A stretch of DNA of 64,000 nucleotides from Bog-756 sp963713625 (GCA_963713625.1 CAVQMN010000009.1:124001-188000), one strand, 5' to 3'; shown: positions 16,049-26,806, counted from the stretch's first letter. Numbers and translations: made by a program. The notes: generated by a model not told the origin, from the letters alone.

Positions 16049-18676
16049 ATGGCCAGCGACGCGAACCCAACGACCGGCCCGACCACCGGTCCGTCGGGAA
16101 TCCCCGAGAAGCCCGGGCTGGAAGGCCTCGAAGCCACCTGGGCGGCCCGGTGGGAGGAGCGGGGGACCTACGCCTTCGACCGGACGGCCACACGAGCCGA
16201 GGTCTTCTCCATCGACACCCCGCCGCCCACCGTTTCCGGCTCGCTCCACATCGGCCACATCTTCTCGTACACCCACACCGACACCGTGGCCCGCTTCCAG
16301 CGGATGCGGGGACGCGCCGTGTTCTACCCCATGGGCTGGGACGACAACGGGCTGCCGACCGAGCGCAGGGTGCAGAACTACTTCGGGGTCCGCTGCGACC
16401 CCAGTCTTCCCTTCGACCCCGAATTCGAGCCACCGGCCCAGCCGGCCAAAGAGCCCATCTCCATTTCGCGCCCCAACTTCGTGGCTCTGTGCCACCGCCT
16501 CACCGCCGAGGACGAGCTGGTCTTCGAGCATCTGTGGCGGTCGCTCGGCCTGTCGGTGGACTGGTCGCACACCTATGCCACCATCTCCGAGCAGGCCCAG
16601 CGGGTCTCCCAACGCGGCTTCCTCCGTCTGGCCGGGCGGGGCGAGGTCGCCCAGCGCACCGCCCCCACCCTCTGGGACATCGACTTCCGGACCGCGGTGG
16701 CCCAGGCCGAGCTCGAGGACCGGGAGGTCCCGGGCGCCTACCACCGCCTTCGGTTCGCCCGGGTCGGGAGCGAGGGGGGCGTCGACATCGAGACCACCCG
16801 GCCCGAGCTGCTCCCCGCCTGTGTGGCCCTGGTGGCCCATCCCGACGACGACCGCTACCGGGCCCTGTTCGGCACCGAGGTCGTCACTCCCCTCTTCGGT
16901 GTCCGGGTCCCGGTCGTGGGCCACGAGCTCGCCGATCCCGACAAGGGGTCGGGCATCGCCATGATCTGCACCTTCGGCGACACCACGGACGTGACGTGGT
17001 GGCGTGAGCTCTCCCTCCCCACCCGGACCATCGTCGGACGAGACGGACGGCTGCTCCCGGTCGGGTGGGGCACCGACGGATGGGAGTCCGGTGACCCCGG
17101 AGCGGCCAGCGCCGCCTATGGTGAGCTGGCCGGCCGGACCGTCAAGCAGGCCCAGGCCCGCATCGTCGAGCTGCTGCACGAAGCCGGCGCCCTCATCGGG
17201 GAGCCGAGCCCCATCACCCACCCGGTCAAGTTCTACGAGAAGGGCGACCGACCCCTCGAGATCGTCTCGTCCCGGCAGTGGTTCGTCCGGACCCTCCCGC
17301 TGCGCGACCGCCTCCTGGCCCGGGGAGACGAGCTCCGCTGGCACCCGCCGTACATGGCCCACCGCTACCGCTCGTGGGTGGAGGGGCTGAACGGTGACTG
17401 GAACATCAGCCGGCAGCGCTTCTTCGGGGTGCCCTTCCCGGTCTGGTACCCGGTGGACGAGGCCGGGGAGGCCGTGTTCGACCACCCGATCTTCGCCGAC
17501 GAGGACCGGCTCCCGGTCGACCCCTCCACCGACCGGCCCGACGGCTACGGCGAGGACCGGCGCGGGCAACCGGGAGGGTTCATCGGCGACCCGGACGTGA
17601 TGGACACCTGGGCCACCTCCTCGCTGACCCCCCAGATCGCCGGCGGGTGGGAGGACGACCCCGACCTGTTCGGGCGGGTCTTCCCCATGGACCTCCGACC
17701 CCAGGCCCACGAGATCATCCGCACCTGGCTGTTCGCCACCATCGTCCGCTCCGAGCTCGAACACGCGGCGCTGCCGTGGTCGGACGCGGCCATCTCCGGG
17801 TGGGTGCTCGACCCCGACCGCAAGAAGATCTCCAAGTCGAAGGGGAACGTGGTCACCCCGCTCCCCCTGCTCGAGAAGCACGGGGCCGATGCCCTCCGGT
17901 ACTGGGCGGCCGGGGGCCGGCCGGGCACCGACACCGCCGTCGACGAGGGCCAGATGAAGGTGGGTCGGCGCCTGGCCATCAAAGTGCTCAACGCCTCACG
18001 CTTCGCCCTGGGCCGTATCGCCGACGACGACGGAACGGTCACCGCCCCGCCGGTCGAGTCGGTGACCGCCCCCATCGACCGCGCCCTGCTGGCCCGACTG
18101 GCCTCGGTGGTGGAGGAGGCCACCACGGCGTTCGAGGGGTACGACTACGCCCGGGCCCTCGAGCGAACCGAGGCGTTCTTCTGGTTCTTCTGCGACGACT
18201 ACCTCGAGCTGGTGAAGACCCGGGCCTACGGTCAGGCCGGAGCACCGGGCGACGCCGGGACGGTGTCGGCCCGGGCGGCACTGGCCACCGCCCTCTCCGT
18301 GCTGCTGCGGCTGCTGGCGCCGATTCTGCCCTTCGTGACCGAGGAGGTGTGGTCGTGGTGGCAGGTGGGTTCCATCCACACGTCGCCCTGGCCGACCGTC
18401 TCCGAACTGGGTGCCGCGGCCGACCGGGAGGGCGACCCCGACCCGGTCCTCGACATCACCGCCGCCGCGTTGGGCCGGATCCGTCAGGCCAAATCGACGG
18501 CCAAGCGGTCGATGCGGTCGCCGGTGGACACGCTGACCGTCGCCGACACGGCGGCGCGCATCGCCGCGCTGCTCTCCGCCGAGGGCGACCTGCGGGACGC
18601 CGGTGGGGTGGACAGGCTGGTCACGGCCGAGGCCGACGAACCGGACGTGATCGTGGAGCTGCCCGCCGAGGAGTGA
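16049..18676 (+). CDS. valS: Valyl-tRNA synthetase
   Basis: Charges tRNA-Val. The 875-residue class I synthetase shows the HIGH motif in GSLHIGHIFSYTHTD, the editing-domain block TTRPEL with VAHPDDDRY, the core MGWDDNGLPTERRVQNYFG and the KMSKS-type KISKSKGN. The anticodon-binding domain ends with VELPAEE. It lacks the long C-terminal coiled-coil arm of E. coli ValS, as do ValS proteins of the shorter class. ATG 16049; a nearly leaderless mRNA is suggested by TACGGT nine bases upstream. Divergent from cysS. Confidence 0.95.
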   Translation: MASDANPTTGPTTGPSGIPEKPGLEGLEATWAARWEERGTYAFDRTATRAEVFSIDTPPPTVSGSLHIGHIFSYTHTDTVARFQRMRGRAVFYPMGWDDNGLPTERRVQNYFGVRCDPSLPFDPEFEPPAQPAKEPISISRPNFVALCHRLTAEDELVFEHLWRSLGLSVDWSHTYATISEQAQRVSQRGFLRLAGRGEVAQRTAPTLWDIDFRTAVAQAELEDREVPGAYHRLRFARVGSEGGVDIETTRPELLPACVALVAHPDDDRYRALFGTEVVTPLFGVRVPVVGHELADPDKGSGIAMICTFGDTTDVTWWRELSLPTRTIVGRDGRLLPVGWGTDGWESGDPGAASAAYGELAGRTVKQAQARIVELLHEAGALIGEPSPITHPVKFYEKGDRPLEIVSSRQWFVRTLPLRDRLLARGDELRWHPPYMAHRYRSWVEGLNGDWNISRQRFFGVPFPVWYPVDEAGEAVFDHPIFADEDRLPVDPSTDRPDGYGEDRRGQPGGFIGDPDVMDTWATSSLTPQIAGGWEDDPDLFGRVFPMDLRPQAHEIIRTWLFATIVRSELEHAALPWSDAAISGWVLDPDRKKISKSKGNVVTPLPLLEKHGADALRYWAAGGRPGTDTAVDEGQMKVGRRLAIKVLNASRFALGRIADDDGTVTAPPVESVTAPIDRALLARLASVVEEATTAFEGYDYARALERTEAFFWFFCDDYLELVKTRAYGQAGAPGDAGTVSARAALATALSVLLRLLAPILPFVTEEVWSWWQVGSIHTSPWPTVSELGAAADREGDPDPVLDITAAALGRIRQAKSTAKRSMRSPVDTLTVADTAARIAALLSAEGDLRDAGGVDRLVTAEADEPDVIVELPAEE

Positions 18677-18712
18677 GCATGGGTGACCTCCGGAACCGGG
18701 AAGGTCCCGAGG

Positions 18713-19449
<737 letters not shown>

Positions 19450-19453
<4 letters not shown>

Positions 19454-20376
19454 GCGCGGCCACCGGTCGAGGGATCGGAACCCGGCGCCGGGTCGGGCGC
19501 AGGGGTGGCTGCCTGCGTCGGTCCGGAGGGTGGCGTGGGGGCGGGCGCGACCTCACCCAGATAGGCGGCCTGGACCATCGGGTCGTTCCGGATCTCGTCC
19601 GGCGTGCCCGAGGCGATGATGTCCCCGAAGTCGAGCACGTAGATGTGGTCGCAGATCCTCATGACCAGCTCCATGTCGTGCTCCACCAGCAACACCGCCA
19701 TCCCACCCGCGGCCAGCTTGGTCAACAGGTTCCCGAGCGCCACCGACTCGATCTCGTCGAGGCCCGAACCGGGCTCGTCGAGGAGGAGGATCTTCGGGCC
19801 GATGGCCAGGGCCCGGGCCAACTCGACCAACCGGGCCGGCCCGGTGGGCATGGTCGCCGACTGCTGTCCGCCCACGCCGAGCAGGCCCACGCCCTCGAGG
19901 AGGCGATCGCAGATGTCCGAGCCGGTGGCTCCCGGGTCCGACGTCAAGGTATCGACCGCGGTGCCGGCCTCGACCGGGGCCTTCTTGCCGGTGAACTTCC
20001 GGCGGAGGGAGCGCACGTCCCACCATTTGGCCCGCGATTCCAGCCCGATCTGGACGTTCTCCGTCGCCGTCATCGAGCCGAACAGCTCTAGGCGTTGAAA
20101 GGTCCGGGCCAGCCCGAGCCGGGCCCGGCGGTGGGGCTTCATGGCCGTCACGTCGGTGTCGAACAGGTGGACGGCCCCCCGACCCGGCGTCTGCAACCCG
20201 CTGATGACGTTGAACAAGGTGGTCTTGCCGGCACCATTGGGCCCGATCAGCCCGGTGACCATCCCGGGCTGCACGGTGAGGCTGACGTCGCTGAGAGCAG
20301 CGACACCGCCGAAGCGGACGGCCACGTCCGTCACGGTCAGGACCGCGTCGCCGGCCGGGGCGTCAACCGGCGGCAC
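19450..20376 (-). CDS. livG: Branched-chain amino-acid-type ABC transporter ATP-binding protein LivG
   Basis: The second ATPase of the importer, 308 residues. Walker A IGPNGAGKTTLFN, the LivG block LARTFQRLELFGSMTATENV, a modified signature (MPTGPARLVELARAL) and Walker B ILLLDEPGSGL are visible. The signature lacks the usual LSGGQ and reads PTGPAR, a common LivG variation. A roughly 30-residue Pro/Ala tail follows the core. I chose GTG 20376 because GAGGTGA stands five bases before it; GTG 20385 inside that tract is possible. The start lies within the end of livHM. Confidence 0.9.
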
Positions 20377-22300
20377 TGGTCTCACCTCGCAGTACGGCGG
20401 CTCCGCCCAGCGGAACCGACGCACCCTCGGCTCCGCTCGTTGACCGCTTGGCCCAGGGGAGATGGCCCTGGATGGCCTCGATCCCGAGGATGCCACCGGC
20501 GGCCCGACCGATCAGGATGATGCCGATGCCGGCGAAGAGGCCGAATCCGTTGGGCCAGAGCTGATCGAGCACCACATAGGTCAGCGCGGCGAGGAAGGCC
20601 CCGGACACGGTGCGGATGCTCCAGATGGTCACGAAGAGCACGAAGATGATGCCGGAGAAGAAGTCGAAGTCGGACGTCCCCACCACCTGCTGCACCGTTC
20701 CGTAGAGGGCGCCGGCCAGCCCGGCCATGCCGGCGGCGATGGCGAAGACGGCGACCTTGGTGAAACCGATGTTGAGGCCCACGGTGGCGTAGGCCGCCGG
20801 CGAGTCGTTGAGGGCCAGTAGCCGCCGGCCGAACAGGCTCCGCCGGATGGCCAGGACCATCCACGCGGCCAGGATGAAGAACACGGTGACCATGAGGAAC
20901 TCGGAGGCGTCGCCGCCGAAGGACAGCCCGGGCAGGACGATGCGCCCGATACTGAGCCCCCCGGAACCGTAGATGTGGGTATCGAGGAAGAACCCGTTGG
21001 CCACGGCGTCGGCGAAGGCGAAGGTGGCCAGGGCCAGGTACAGGTCGCGGAGCCTGATGGTGGGAAGGGCGATCAGGGCCCCGACGACGGCGCAGATGAT
21101 GGTGGCGGCGATCAGGCCCAGCAACGAACCGCCGCCGGCGACCTTGCCCATGACAAAGGCCCCGATGCCCATGAAGGAGAACTGGCAGAGGGAGATCTGA
21201 CCGGAGTACCCGGTGAGCAGGACCAGCGAGAGTCCCACGATGCCGAGAGTCATGACCACACCGCCCAGGGTGAGCACGGTGGTGCCCTGGAACGGCGTGT
21301 TGTCGAAGACGCCGGCGAGGATGGCGGCCACGACGAAGAAGACCACGCCGGCGATGAGGGCTTCCTTGCGCCCGGCCACCCGGGGCGCCCGCATGGTGTT
21401 CAGACGCCCGACCGCCCGGAGCCGGACCGACGGCAGGGTGACCAGGGCGATGAAGAGGAACACCATGGGCAGGGCCAGCGTCACGTCGGGCACCAGGCTC
21501 TGGGGGAGATGGGGCAGGAGGTAGCTCACGATGTAGTTCTCGGCCAGCCCGATGGCGATGGCGGCGGCGAAGGTCACGGGGATGTTCTTCAGGCGACCGA
21601 CGATGGCCGCGGCGTACCCGTTGACCACCAGCAGCGTCATGGCCTCGATGCTCAGGCCGGTCGTCTGGGTGGGAGCCAGCAGCACCCCGGCCAGGGCGGC
21701 CATGACGAACCCGAGGATCCAGCCGTACTGGCTCATCCGGTTCGGGGAGACCCCGGACATGGCCAGCAGGTCGGGATCGTCGACCACGGCGCGCAGAGCC
21801 ACGCCCGTCCTGGTCGAATAGAAGAGCAGGCGGAGGCCGATGGCCACCACCGCGGCCACCCCGATGATCAGTACCTCCTGGTACTGGATGTTGATCCCGA
21901 CCAGGCGGAACTGACCGTTGACCATGTTGCCCACTTCGCGCTGGGTGGTCGGGCTCCACACCACGGTGGCCAGTCCGGTCAGGATGACCATCAACCCCAA
22001 GGTGACCATCACCGGGCGTTCGGCCGAGGCCCCGTGGAGCCTGCGCATGAGCACCCGTTCCACCAGCGCCCCGGCGATGGAGGCGCCGACGATGAGGATG
22101 ATCACCAGCGCCACCAGAATCGGCACGTGGTGTTCGGAGACGAGGACCCAGTAGCTGAAGGCGGCGATCATGCCCACCGCGCCCTGGGCGAAGTTGAACA
22201 CACCCGACGTCGTGTAGGTGACCACCAGGCCGGTGGCGGCGATGGCGTACCCGGCGCCGAACATCACGCCGAACACGGTGAACTGGAGGAAGTTGCTCAC
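20363..22300 (-). CDS. livHM: Fused branched-chain amino-acid ABC permease LivH-LivM
   Basis: A 645-residue membrane protein that joins the two usual permeases. Residues 1-295 match LivH: it opens FTVFGVMFGAGYAIAATGL and contains GVALRAVVDDPDLLAMSGV and VNGYAAAIVGRLKN. Residues about 315-620 match LivM: VMTLGIVGLSLVLLTGYSGQISLCQFSFMGIGA, then RSLFGRRLLALNDSPAAYATVG and GTVQQVVGT. The two EAA-like loops are both present. Start is a GTG at 22300, 59 bp after livK. No frameshift or stop separates the halves, so the fusion is real in this assembly. Confidence 0.92.
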   Translation of the reverse strand: MSNFLQFTVFGVMFGAGYAIAATGLVVTYTTSGVFNFAQGAVGMIAAFSYWVLVSEHHVPILVALVIILIVGASIAGALVERVLMRRLHGASAERPVMVTLGLMVILTGLATVVWSPTTQREVGNMVNGQFRLVGINIQYQEVLIIGVAAVVAIGLRLLFYSTRTGVALRAVVDDPDLLAMSGVSPNRMSQYGWILGFVMAALAGVLLAPTQTTGLSIEAMTLLVVNGYAAAIVGRLKNIPVTFAAAIAIGLAENYIVSYLLPHLPQSLVPDVTLALPMVFLFIALVTLPSVRLRAVGRLNTMRAPRVAGRKEALIAGVVFFVVAAILAGVFDNTPFQGTTVLTLGGVVMTLGIVGLSLVLLTGYSGQISLCQFSFMGIGAFVMGKVAGGGSLLGLIAATIICAVVGALIALPTIRLRDLYLALATFAFADAVANGFFLDTHIYGSGGLSIGRIVLPGLSFGGDASEFLMVTVFFILAAWMVLAIRRSLFGRRLLALNDSPAAYATVGLNIGFTKVAVFAIAAGMAGLAGALYGTVQQVVGTSDFDFFSGIIFVLFVTIWSIRTVSGAFLAALTYVVLDQLWPNGFGLFAGIGIILIGRAAGGILGIEAIQGHLPWAKRSTSGAEGASVPLGGAAVLRGETSAAG

Positions 22301-22359
22301 CGTTCCAACCCTGTCACCCGGTCGACCACCCCTGTTGCCTCCGATGCACTCTGATCAAC

Positions 22360-23688
22360 TCAGGAATTGGGCGGCTTCACGTACTCGTAGTCGCAACGGT
22401 AGCCATGGGTGCTGGAGTTGATGGGCGGATCGTCGTGCCGCGTCCACTGGCCGTTGGTCACCAAACCGATGAGGTAGCAGTTCGACGTGGTGCGGTTGAC
22501 CGGGTCGCTGGTGGTGACGATGTTGCCCCCGTTGAACGAGGTGATCTTACCCAGGGCCTTCAGGATCGAACCCCGGCTGGGATCGGTCCCGGCGTTTTTG
22601 AGGGCCTGGGTGAACAGCTCGGCCGAGAGCCAGCCGTACAGGGTGAACAGATCGGTCCTCCATCCGGGGGAGACCACGTTGACCCAGTGGAGGAAGGTGG
22701 CCACCGCCGGGATGTCAGCCTGGTCCTCACCCAGGTAGAGCGAGGCGTTCTGGTCGAGATAGGACCCGTTGACGGCAGCCGGTCCACCGGATGCGGCGAT
22801 GAGCGCGTGCGAGTAGGTGGCGGCGCCGAGGACCACCTTCGGGTGGAAGTTCTGCTGGACCAGGTCCTTCAGGAAGGCCGAGGCGTAGGACTCCGGCATC
22901 TGGTCGAGGAACACCACCTTGACCCCGGCGTTCTTCATGGCGATCACGTTCTGGGTGAAGTCGGTCTGGGTGTCGGCGTACTGGGCGTCATAGATGATGG
23001 TGTAGCCCGCCTGTTCCATGGCGTACTTCTCGCCGGCCCAGTCGGCCAGGGTCGAGGGAAGATCGGCGATGACCGTGCCCACCTTCTGCACGGCGGCGTG
23101 GCCGAACGTCTCCCCGAAGTACTTCAGCACCCCGAGCTCCCAGCCGCCCTCGAGGGGGACGGCGCTGAACGTGTTGGGCAGGGCGTTGGTGGCCGAGTCC
23201 AACACCTGGGTGACGTTGGGAACCCCCGGATTCTGGGCCAGGACCTGGCCGCCGAAGCTGTCGAAGGTGGAGAAGCCACCCACCAGGGCGGCGTCGGTGT
23301 TGACGGCGTTCTGGGTGGCGGTCTTGTTGCCCGTCCCCGAGTAGCCGTCGTCAGCCGAGTTGACCACGATCTTGCGCCCGTTGACCCCACCCGTCGAGTT
23401 CACGTAGGCGGCGTAGGCCTGGGTCCCGACCAGGGCCCCTTTGAACAGACCGCCGATGGCCAGGGTGGACACGTTGCCCACGTCCACCGAGGTGGCGGTG
23501 ATACCGGTGTGGTCACTGAAGGCGCTGGCCGGAATGGTCCTGCCCCCGGATCCGGTGCTGCCACCCGACGACGACGTCGTCGTCGTCGTCGATGTCGAGT
23601 TGGTGGAGCTGCAGGCCACTGCGCCGGTGGCCACCGCCAGGACCATCGCCAGCGCGGCCATGCGCGTCTTCCACGATGCAGAACCCAA
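22360..23688 (-). CDS. livK: Branched-chain amino-acid-type ABC transporter substrate-binding lipoprotein
   Basis: A 442-residue extracellular binding protein of the periplasmic-binding type I fold. The signal peptide ends in a lipobox GAVACS with the modified Cys near residue 26, followed by a Ser/Thr linker coded partly by a GAC/GTC triplet run. The core contains GGVNGRKIVVNSADDGYS, a common feature of Leu/Ile/Val-binding homologues. TTG start at 23688 preceded by AAGGGGGAG. First gene of the transporter operon; the AT-richer gap at 23689-23820 probably holds its promoter. Confidence 0.9.
   Translation of the reverse strand: MGSASWKTRMAALAMVLAVATGAVACSSTNSTSTTTTTSSSGGSTGSGGRTIPASAFSDHTGITATSVDVGNVSTLAIGGLFKGALVGTQAYAAYVNSTGGVNGRKIVVNSADDGYSGTGNKTATQNAVNTDAALVGGFSTFDSFGGQVLAQNPGVPNVTQVLDSATNALPNTFSAVPLEGGWELGVLKYFGETFGHAAVQKVGTVIADLPSTLADWAGEKYAMEQAGYTIIYDAQYADTQTDFTQNVIAMKNAGVKVVFLDQMPESYASAFLKDLVQQNFHPKVVLGAATYSHALIAASGGPAAVNGSYLDQNASLYLGEDQADIPAVATFLHWVNVVSPGWRTDLFTLYGWLSAELFTQALKNAGTDPSRGSILKALGKITSFNGGNIVTTSDPVNRTTSNCYLIGLVTNGQWTRHDDPPINSSTHGYRCDYEYVKPPNS
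23567..23590. repeat. GAC/GTC triplet run in livK signal-linker region
   Basis: Triplet repeat forming an 18-bp perfect palindrome (GACGACGACGTCGTCGTC). It encodes Thr/Ser in the linker after the lipobox. Confidence 0.75.
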
Positions 23689-23820
23689 GGCTCCCCCTTG
23701 TTCTCGGTAGTGGCCAGGTTGCCCGGAAACGCAGGTCCGGGGTCAACATGACGGAAATATGAATATGTGACTCTACGTCAGAAACTCGTCTGTGTGTCTA
23801 GCACCTTCAGTCGAGAGGAG

Positions 23821-25182
23821 TCACAAATCCGATGCCTCCACCGGGGTCGCCACCCGGTGACCGGCCCGGGACCGCATCGCCTCCAGGAACCGGACCGCGC
23901 CCATGGTGGTGTGCCGGCACCGGATCGAGGCCAGTACATCGAAAGCGTGCTGGGCCCGGGGCAGCTCGACAGAGGCCACCGGTGCCTGCGACACCCGCCG
24001 GAGCTCGGCCACGAAGTGGCGGGCCACGGCCAGCGGGACCAGGGTGTCGTTGACCCCGTGCACCACCATCATGGGCGGCGCCGACGGTGTGACCCGGTGG
24101 TCGGGCGACGCCTCCTCGAACTCCCGGGGATTGTCCGCCATGCTGGTCTTCATCACCCGACGCTCGAGGAGGTCCACCAGGCCGGGGCCGTAGGCGCCGG
24201 ACAACGCGGGATCCCCGGTGGTGTCGTACACGCCGTAGAAGGGCAGACAGGCGTCGACCGAGGTGTCCAGGTCCTCGAATCCGGGCTGCCATTCGGGCCG
24301 GTTGGGTGTGAGAGCCAGGAGCGATGACAGATGGCCGCCGGCGGAGCCGCCGGAGACGGCGATGAAGCCGGGGTCGCCGCCGTACTCGGCGATGTGGTCC
24401 CGCACCCAGGCCACCGCCCGCTTGCAGTCGACGATATGGGCCGGCCAGGTGGCCCGGGGGCTGAGCCGGTAGTTGATGGCCACGCACACCCAGCCGCGCT
24501 GGGCCAGCTCGTGGATCATCGGGATGCCCTGTTGCCGCTTGTCGCCCATGACCCAGGCCCCCCCGTGGATGTAGACGAGGACCGGGGCTCCGACGGGCAT
24601 GACCGACCGGTTGGTCAGGATGTCGAGCTTGTGCCGGTAGTTCCCGTCCCCCCAGTAGTCGATGTTCCTGACCCGCTTGATACCCCACATGCGGAAGGGC
24701 ACGGCGATGACCAGCCTCCACCAGCGGTTCCACGCCGGGACGGGATCGAATCCGTCGACGCTGACCGCCCCGCCGGTGGCGCCCTCGAGGGCCTCGTCCA
24801 CCAGGGCGCCGGCGCCGTGGGCGACGACGGCCAGCTCGACCAGGCCGGCCACCGAACCGGCGGTGATGACCAGGGCCGGCCAGCCCGCCCAGCCGTGGAG
24901 GCCCCCGTTCGACGCCAGATAGGCGGCGCCGGCCACCTCGACGGCGCCGACCTGCAACGGCAGCTCGCCGGGTATCCACCCGAGGGCGAAGCTGACGACG
25001 GTGAACGGCTCGCGCTTCACCGGGTAGTAGGCGTTGACCACGAGGACGGCGAAGGCCAAGCTGAAGGCGAGGAACACCCAGGTCACCCCTCCATCAAACA
25101 CGGTCCGACCGGTGATGTGAAACCAATCGGATCTCCGGGTATCGAACAGGGTGGCAACCGGGGTATCAAAGGGGGGTAGCAA
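23821..25182 (-). CDS. Alpha/beta hydrolase, HSL-type esterase with N-terminal membrane segments
   Basis: A 453-residue carboxylesterase. The hormone-sensitive-lipase motif YIHGGAWVMGD forms the oxyanion hole, the nucleophile Ser sits in SGGSAGGHLS, and Asp (HGVNDTLVPL) and His (RAQHAFDVL) complete the triad. Three hydrophobic N-terminal segments (about 30-115) would anchor it in the membrane. TTG at 25182 is the first start; GTGs at the codons of FDGGVTWVF are alternatives. It is divergent from a WS/DGAT acyltransferase only 38 bp away, so a joint role in neutral lipid or ester turnover is plausible. Confidence 0.85.
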   Translation of the reverse strand: MLPPFDTPVATLFDTRRSDWFHITGRTVFDGGVTWVFLAFSLAFAVLVVNAYYPVKREPFTVVSFALGWIPGELPLQVGAVEVAGAAYLASNGGLHGWAGWPALVITAGSVAGLVELAVVAHGAGALVDEALEGATGGAVSVDGFDPVPAWNRWWRLVIAVPFRMWGIKRVRNIDYWGDGNYRHKLDILTNRSVMPVGAPVLVYIHGGAWVMGDKRQQGIPMIHELAQRGWVCVAINYRLSPRATWPAHIVDCKRAVAWVRDHIAEYGGDPGFIAVSGGSAGGHLSSLLALTPNRPEWQPGFEDLDTSVDACLPFYGVYDTTGDPALSGAYGPGLVDLLERRVMKTSMADNPREFEEASPDHRVTPSAPPMMVVHGVNDTLVPLAVARHFVAELRRVSQAPVASVELPRAQHAFDVLASIRCRHTTMGAVRFLEAMRSRAGHRVATPVEASDL

Positions 25183-25220
25183 AAAGAGGGGCGGCCGTCG
25201 GCGAAGGGACAGGGACAGAC

Positions 25221-26711
25221 ATGGAACGACTCAGTGGACTTGACGCCAGCTTCCTCTATCTCGAGACCCCGAGCCTCCACATGCACGTGGCCATGACCCT
25301 GGTCTTCGACCCGTCGACCGTACCGGGCGGGTACTCCTTCGAGCGGATGAAGGCGAGGATCGCCAGCCGGATCCCGGCCGCCCCGGTGTTCAGGCGCCGC
25401 CTGGTCGAGGTGCCTTTCCGCCTGGGCCACCCGGTGTGGGTCGAGGATCCGGGGTTCGACATCGACTACCACGTGAGGAGGGCGGCGGTACCCAAGCCCG
25501 GCGGCTTGCGGGAGCTGGCCGACCTGACCGGCGAGATCACCGGACACCAGCTCGACCGGGCCCGACCGCTGTGGGAGATGTGGATCATCGAGGGTCTGGC
25601 CGACGACAACATCGGCTTCGTGGCCAAGATGCACCACTCCACCGTGGACGGCGTGTCGGGGGCGGAGCTGCTCTCGGTGCTCTTCGACCTCGACCCCGAT
25701 CCGGAGCTGCAGGTCGAACGGCACGAGCCTCCGATCGACGAGCGGATCCCCTCGGGGTTGGAGCTGATGGCCCAGGCCGCAGTGGCCCGGTCCATGCGCC
25801 CCTTCGAGATGACCCGCGACATCGTCCGAACCGTGCCCCGGGTGCTCAACGTGCGCAAGGTCCGGGTGGGGACGCCGGAGCGGAGCGAGCGGTCGAAGGC
25901 CGCCCTGCCCCTGTCCGCCCCCCGGACCTCGTTCAACGCCGCCCTCACCTGGCGTCGCGGCGTGGCCCTCACCGCCATCGGCCTCGACGACGTCAAGCGG
26001 GTGAAGAACGCCACCGGCACCACGGTGAACGACGTGATCCTGGCCGTCTGCACCGGGGCCCTGCGCTCGTTTCTGGTGAACGGCGACGAACTGCCCGAGA
26101 AGCCCCTGGTGGCCGTGGTACCGGTGTCGGTCCGACCCGATATCGGTGCGCCCAAGGGGTCCAACCAGCTGTCGACGATGTTCGTACACCTCCCGGCCAA
26201 CCTCCACGGTCCCCTCGACCGCCTCCAGGCCATCCACGAAGGGACCAAAGGGGCCAAGGAGGAACACAACGCCCTCGGAGCCGAGACCCTGCAGAGCTGG
26301 ACCGAGCACGCCACCCCCAACGTGTTCGCCAGTGGCGCCCGGCTGTACTCGGCCATGCGGTTGGCCAACCGGCACCGCCCCATCGCCAATCTGGTCATCT
26401 CCAACGTGCCCGGCCCGGACTTCCCCCTCTACCTGGGCGGCGCCGAACTGAAGGCCGGCTTCCCGCTCGGACCGGTCATGGAGGGGATGGGCCTCAACAT
26501 CACCGTCATGAGCTACCGGGGGATCCTGTACTGGGGGATCATGGCCTGTCCGGACAACATCCCCGGCCTCTGGGACCTGACCGCGGCCATCCCGCCCGCC
26601 CTCGACGAGCTCCTCGAGGCGGCGGGCGAGCAGCCGGCCACCTTCCGGTCCGAGGATGCGGCCGAGGCCGTCAGGGCATCGGGGCGGCGGGTCAGACTGC
26701 CCGGGGCCTGA
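25221..26711 (+). CDS. Wax ester synthase/diacylglycerol acyltransferase (WS/DGAT) family
   Basis: Makes triacylglycerol or wax esters from acyl-CoA. The 496-residue protein opens LSGLDASFLYLETP, has the catalytic HHxxxDG motif at 138-144 (HHSTVDG), and the C-terminal family blocks NDVILAVCTGALR, VPVSVR and NLVISNVPGP. GGGACAGGGACAGAC stands before the ATG. The gene is divergent from a membrane-anchored esterase. Just after its stop lies an 18-bp tandem repeat. Confidence 0.93.
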   Translation: MERLSGLDASFLYLETPSLHMHVAMTLVFDPSTVPGGYSFERMKARIASRIPAAPVFRRRLVEVPFRLGHPVWVEDPGFDIDYHVRRAAVPKPGGLRELADLTGEITGHQLDRARPLWEMWIIEGLADDNIGFVAKMHHSTVDGVSGAELLSVLFDLDPDPELQVERHEPPIDERIPSGLELMAQAAVARSMRPFEMTRDIVRTVPRVLNVRKVRVGTPERSERSKAALPLSAPRTSFNAALTWRRGVALTAIGLDDVKRVKNATGTTVNDVILAVCTGALRSFLVNGDELPEKPLVAVVPVSVRPDIGAPKGSNQLSTMFVHLPANLHGPLDRLQAIHEGTKGAKEEHNALGAETLQSWTEHATPNVFASGARLYSAMRLANRHRPIANLVISNVPGPDFPLYLGGAELKAGFPLGPVMEGMGLNITVMSYRGILYWGIMACPDNIPGLWDLTAAIPPALDELLEAAGEQPATFRSEDAAEAVRASGRRVRLPGA

Positions 26712-26724
26712 GCTCCTCCACCGC

Positions 26725-26806
26725 TGCACCTCCACTCCACACTGCACCTCCACTCCACACTGCACCTCCACTCCACACTGCACCTCCACTCCACACTGCA
26801 CCTCCG
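26725..26806. repeat. 18-bp tandem repeat, 4 full copies plus a partial
   Basis: Identical 18-bp units TGCACCTCCACTCCACAC, perfect in all four full copies (26725-26796) with a 10-bp partial after. It is strongly strand-biased (C/A/T on plus, no GG). It lies between the convergent WS/DGAT and propeller-lipoprotein genes. Confidence 0.93.

Noticed and set aside
16028..17881. Long minus-strand open frame continuing upstream of cysS
   Set aside because: It is entirely antisense to valS, whose motifs are unambiguous. The frame stays open only because of GC-rich codon bias.
25083..26801. Minus-strand open frame with repeated QCGVEV peptides
   Set aside because: It is the antisense of the WS/DGAT gene, and the repeat peptides are the 18-bp intergenic array read in one frame.
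26725..26806. Possible CRISPR array
   Set aside because: Units are directly adjacent with no spacers, and no cas gene is in the window.
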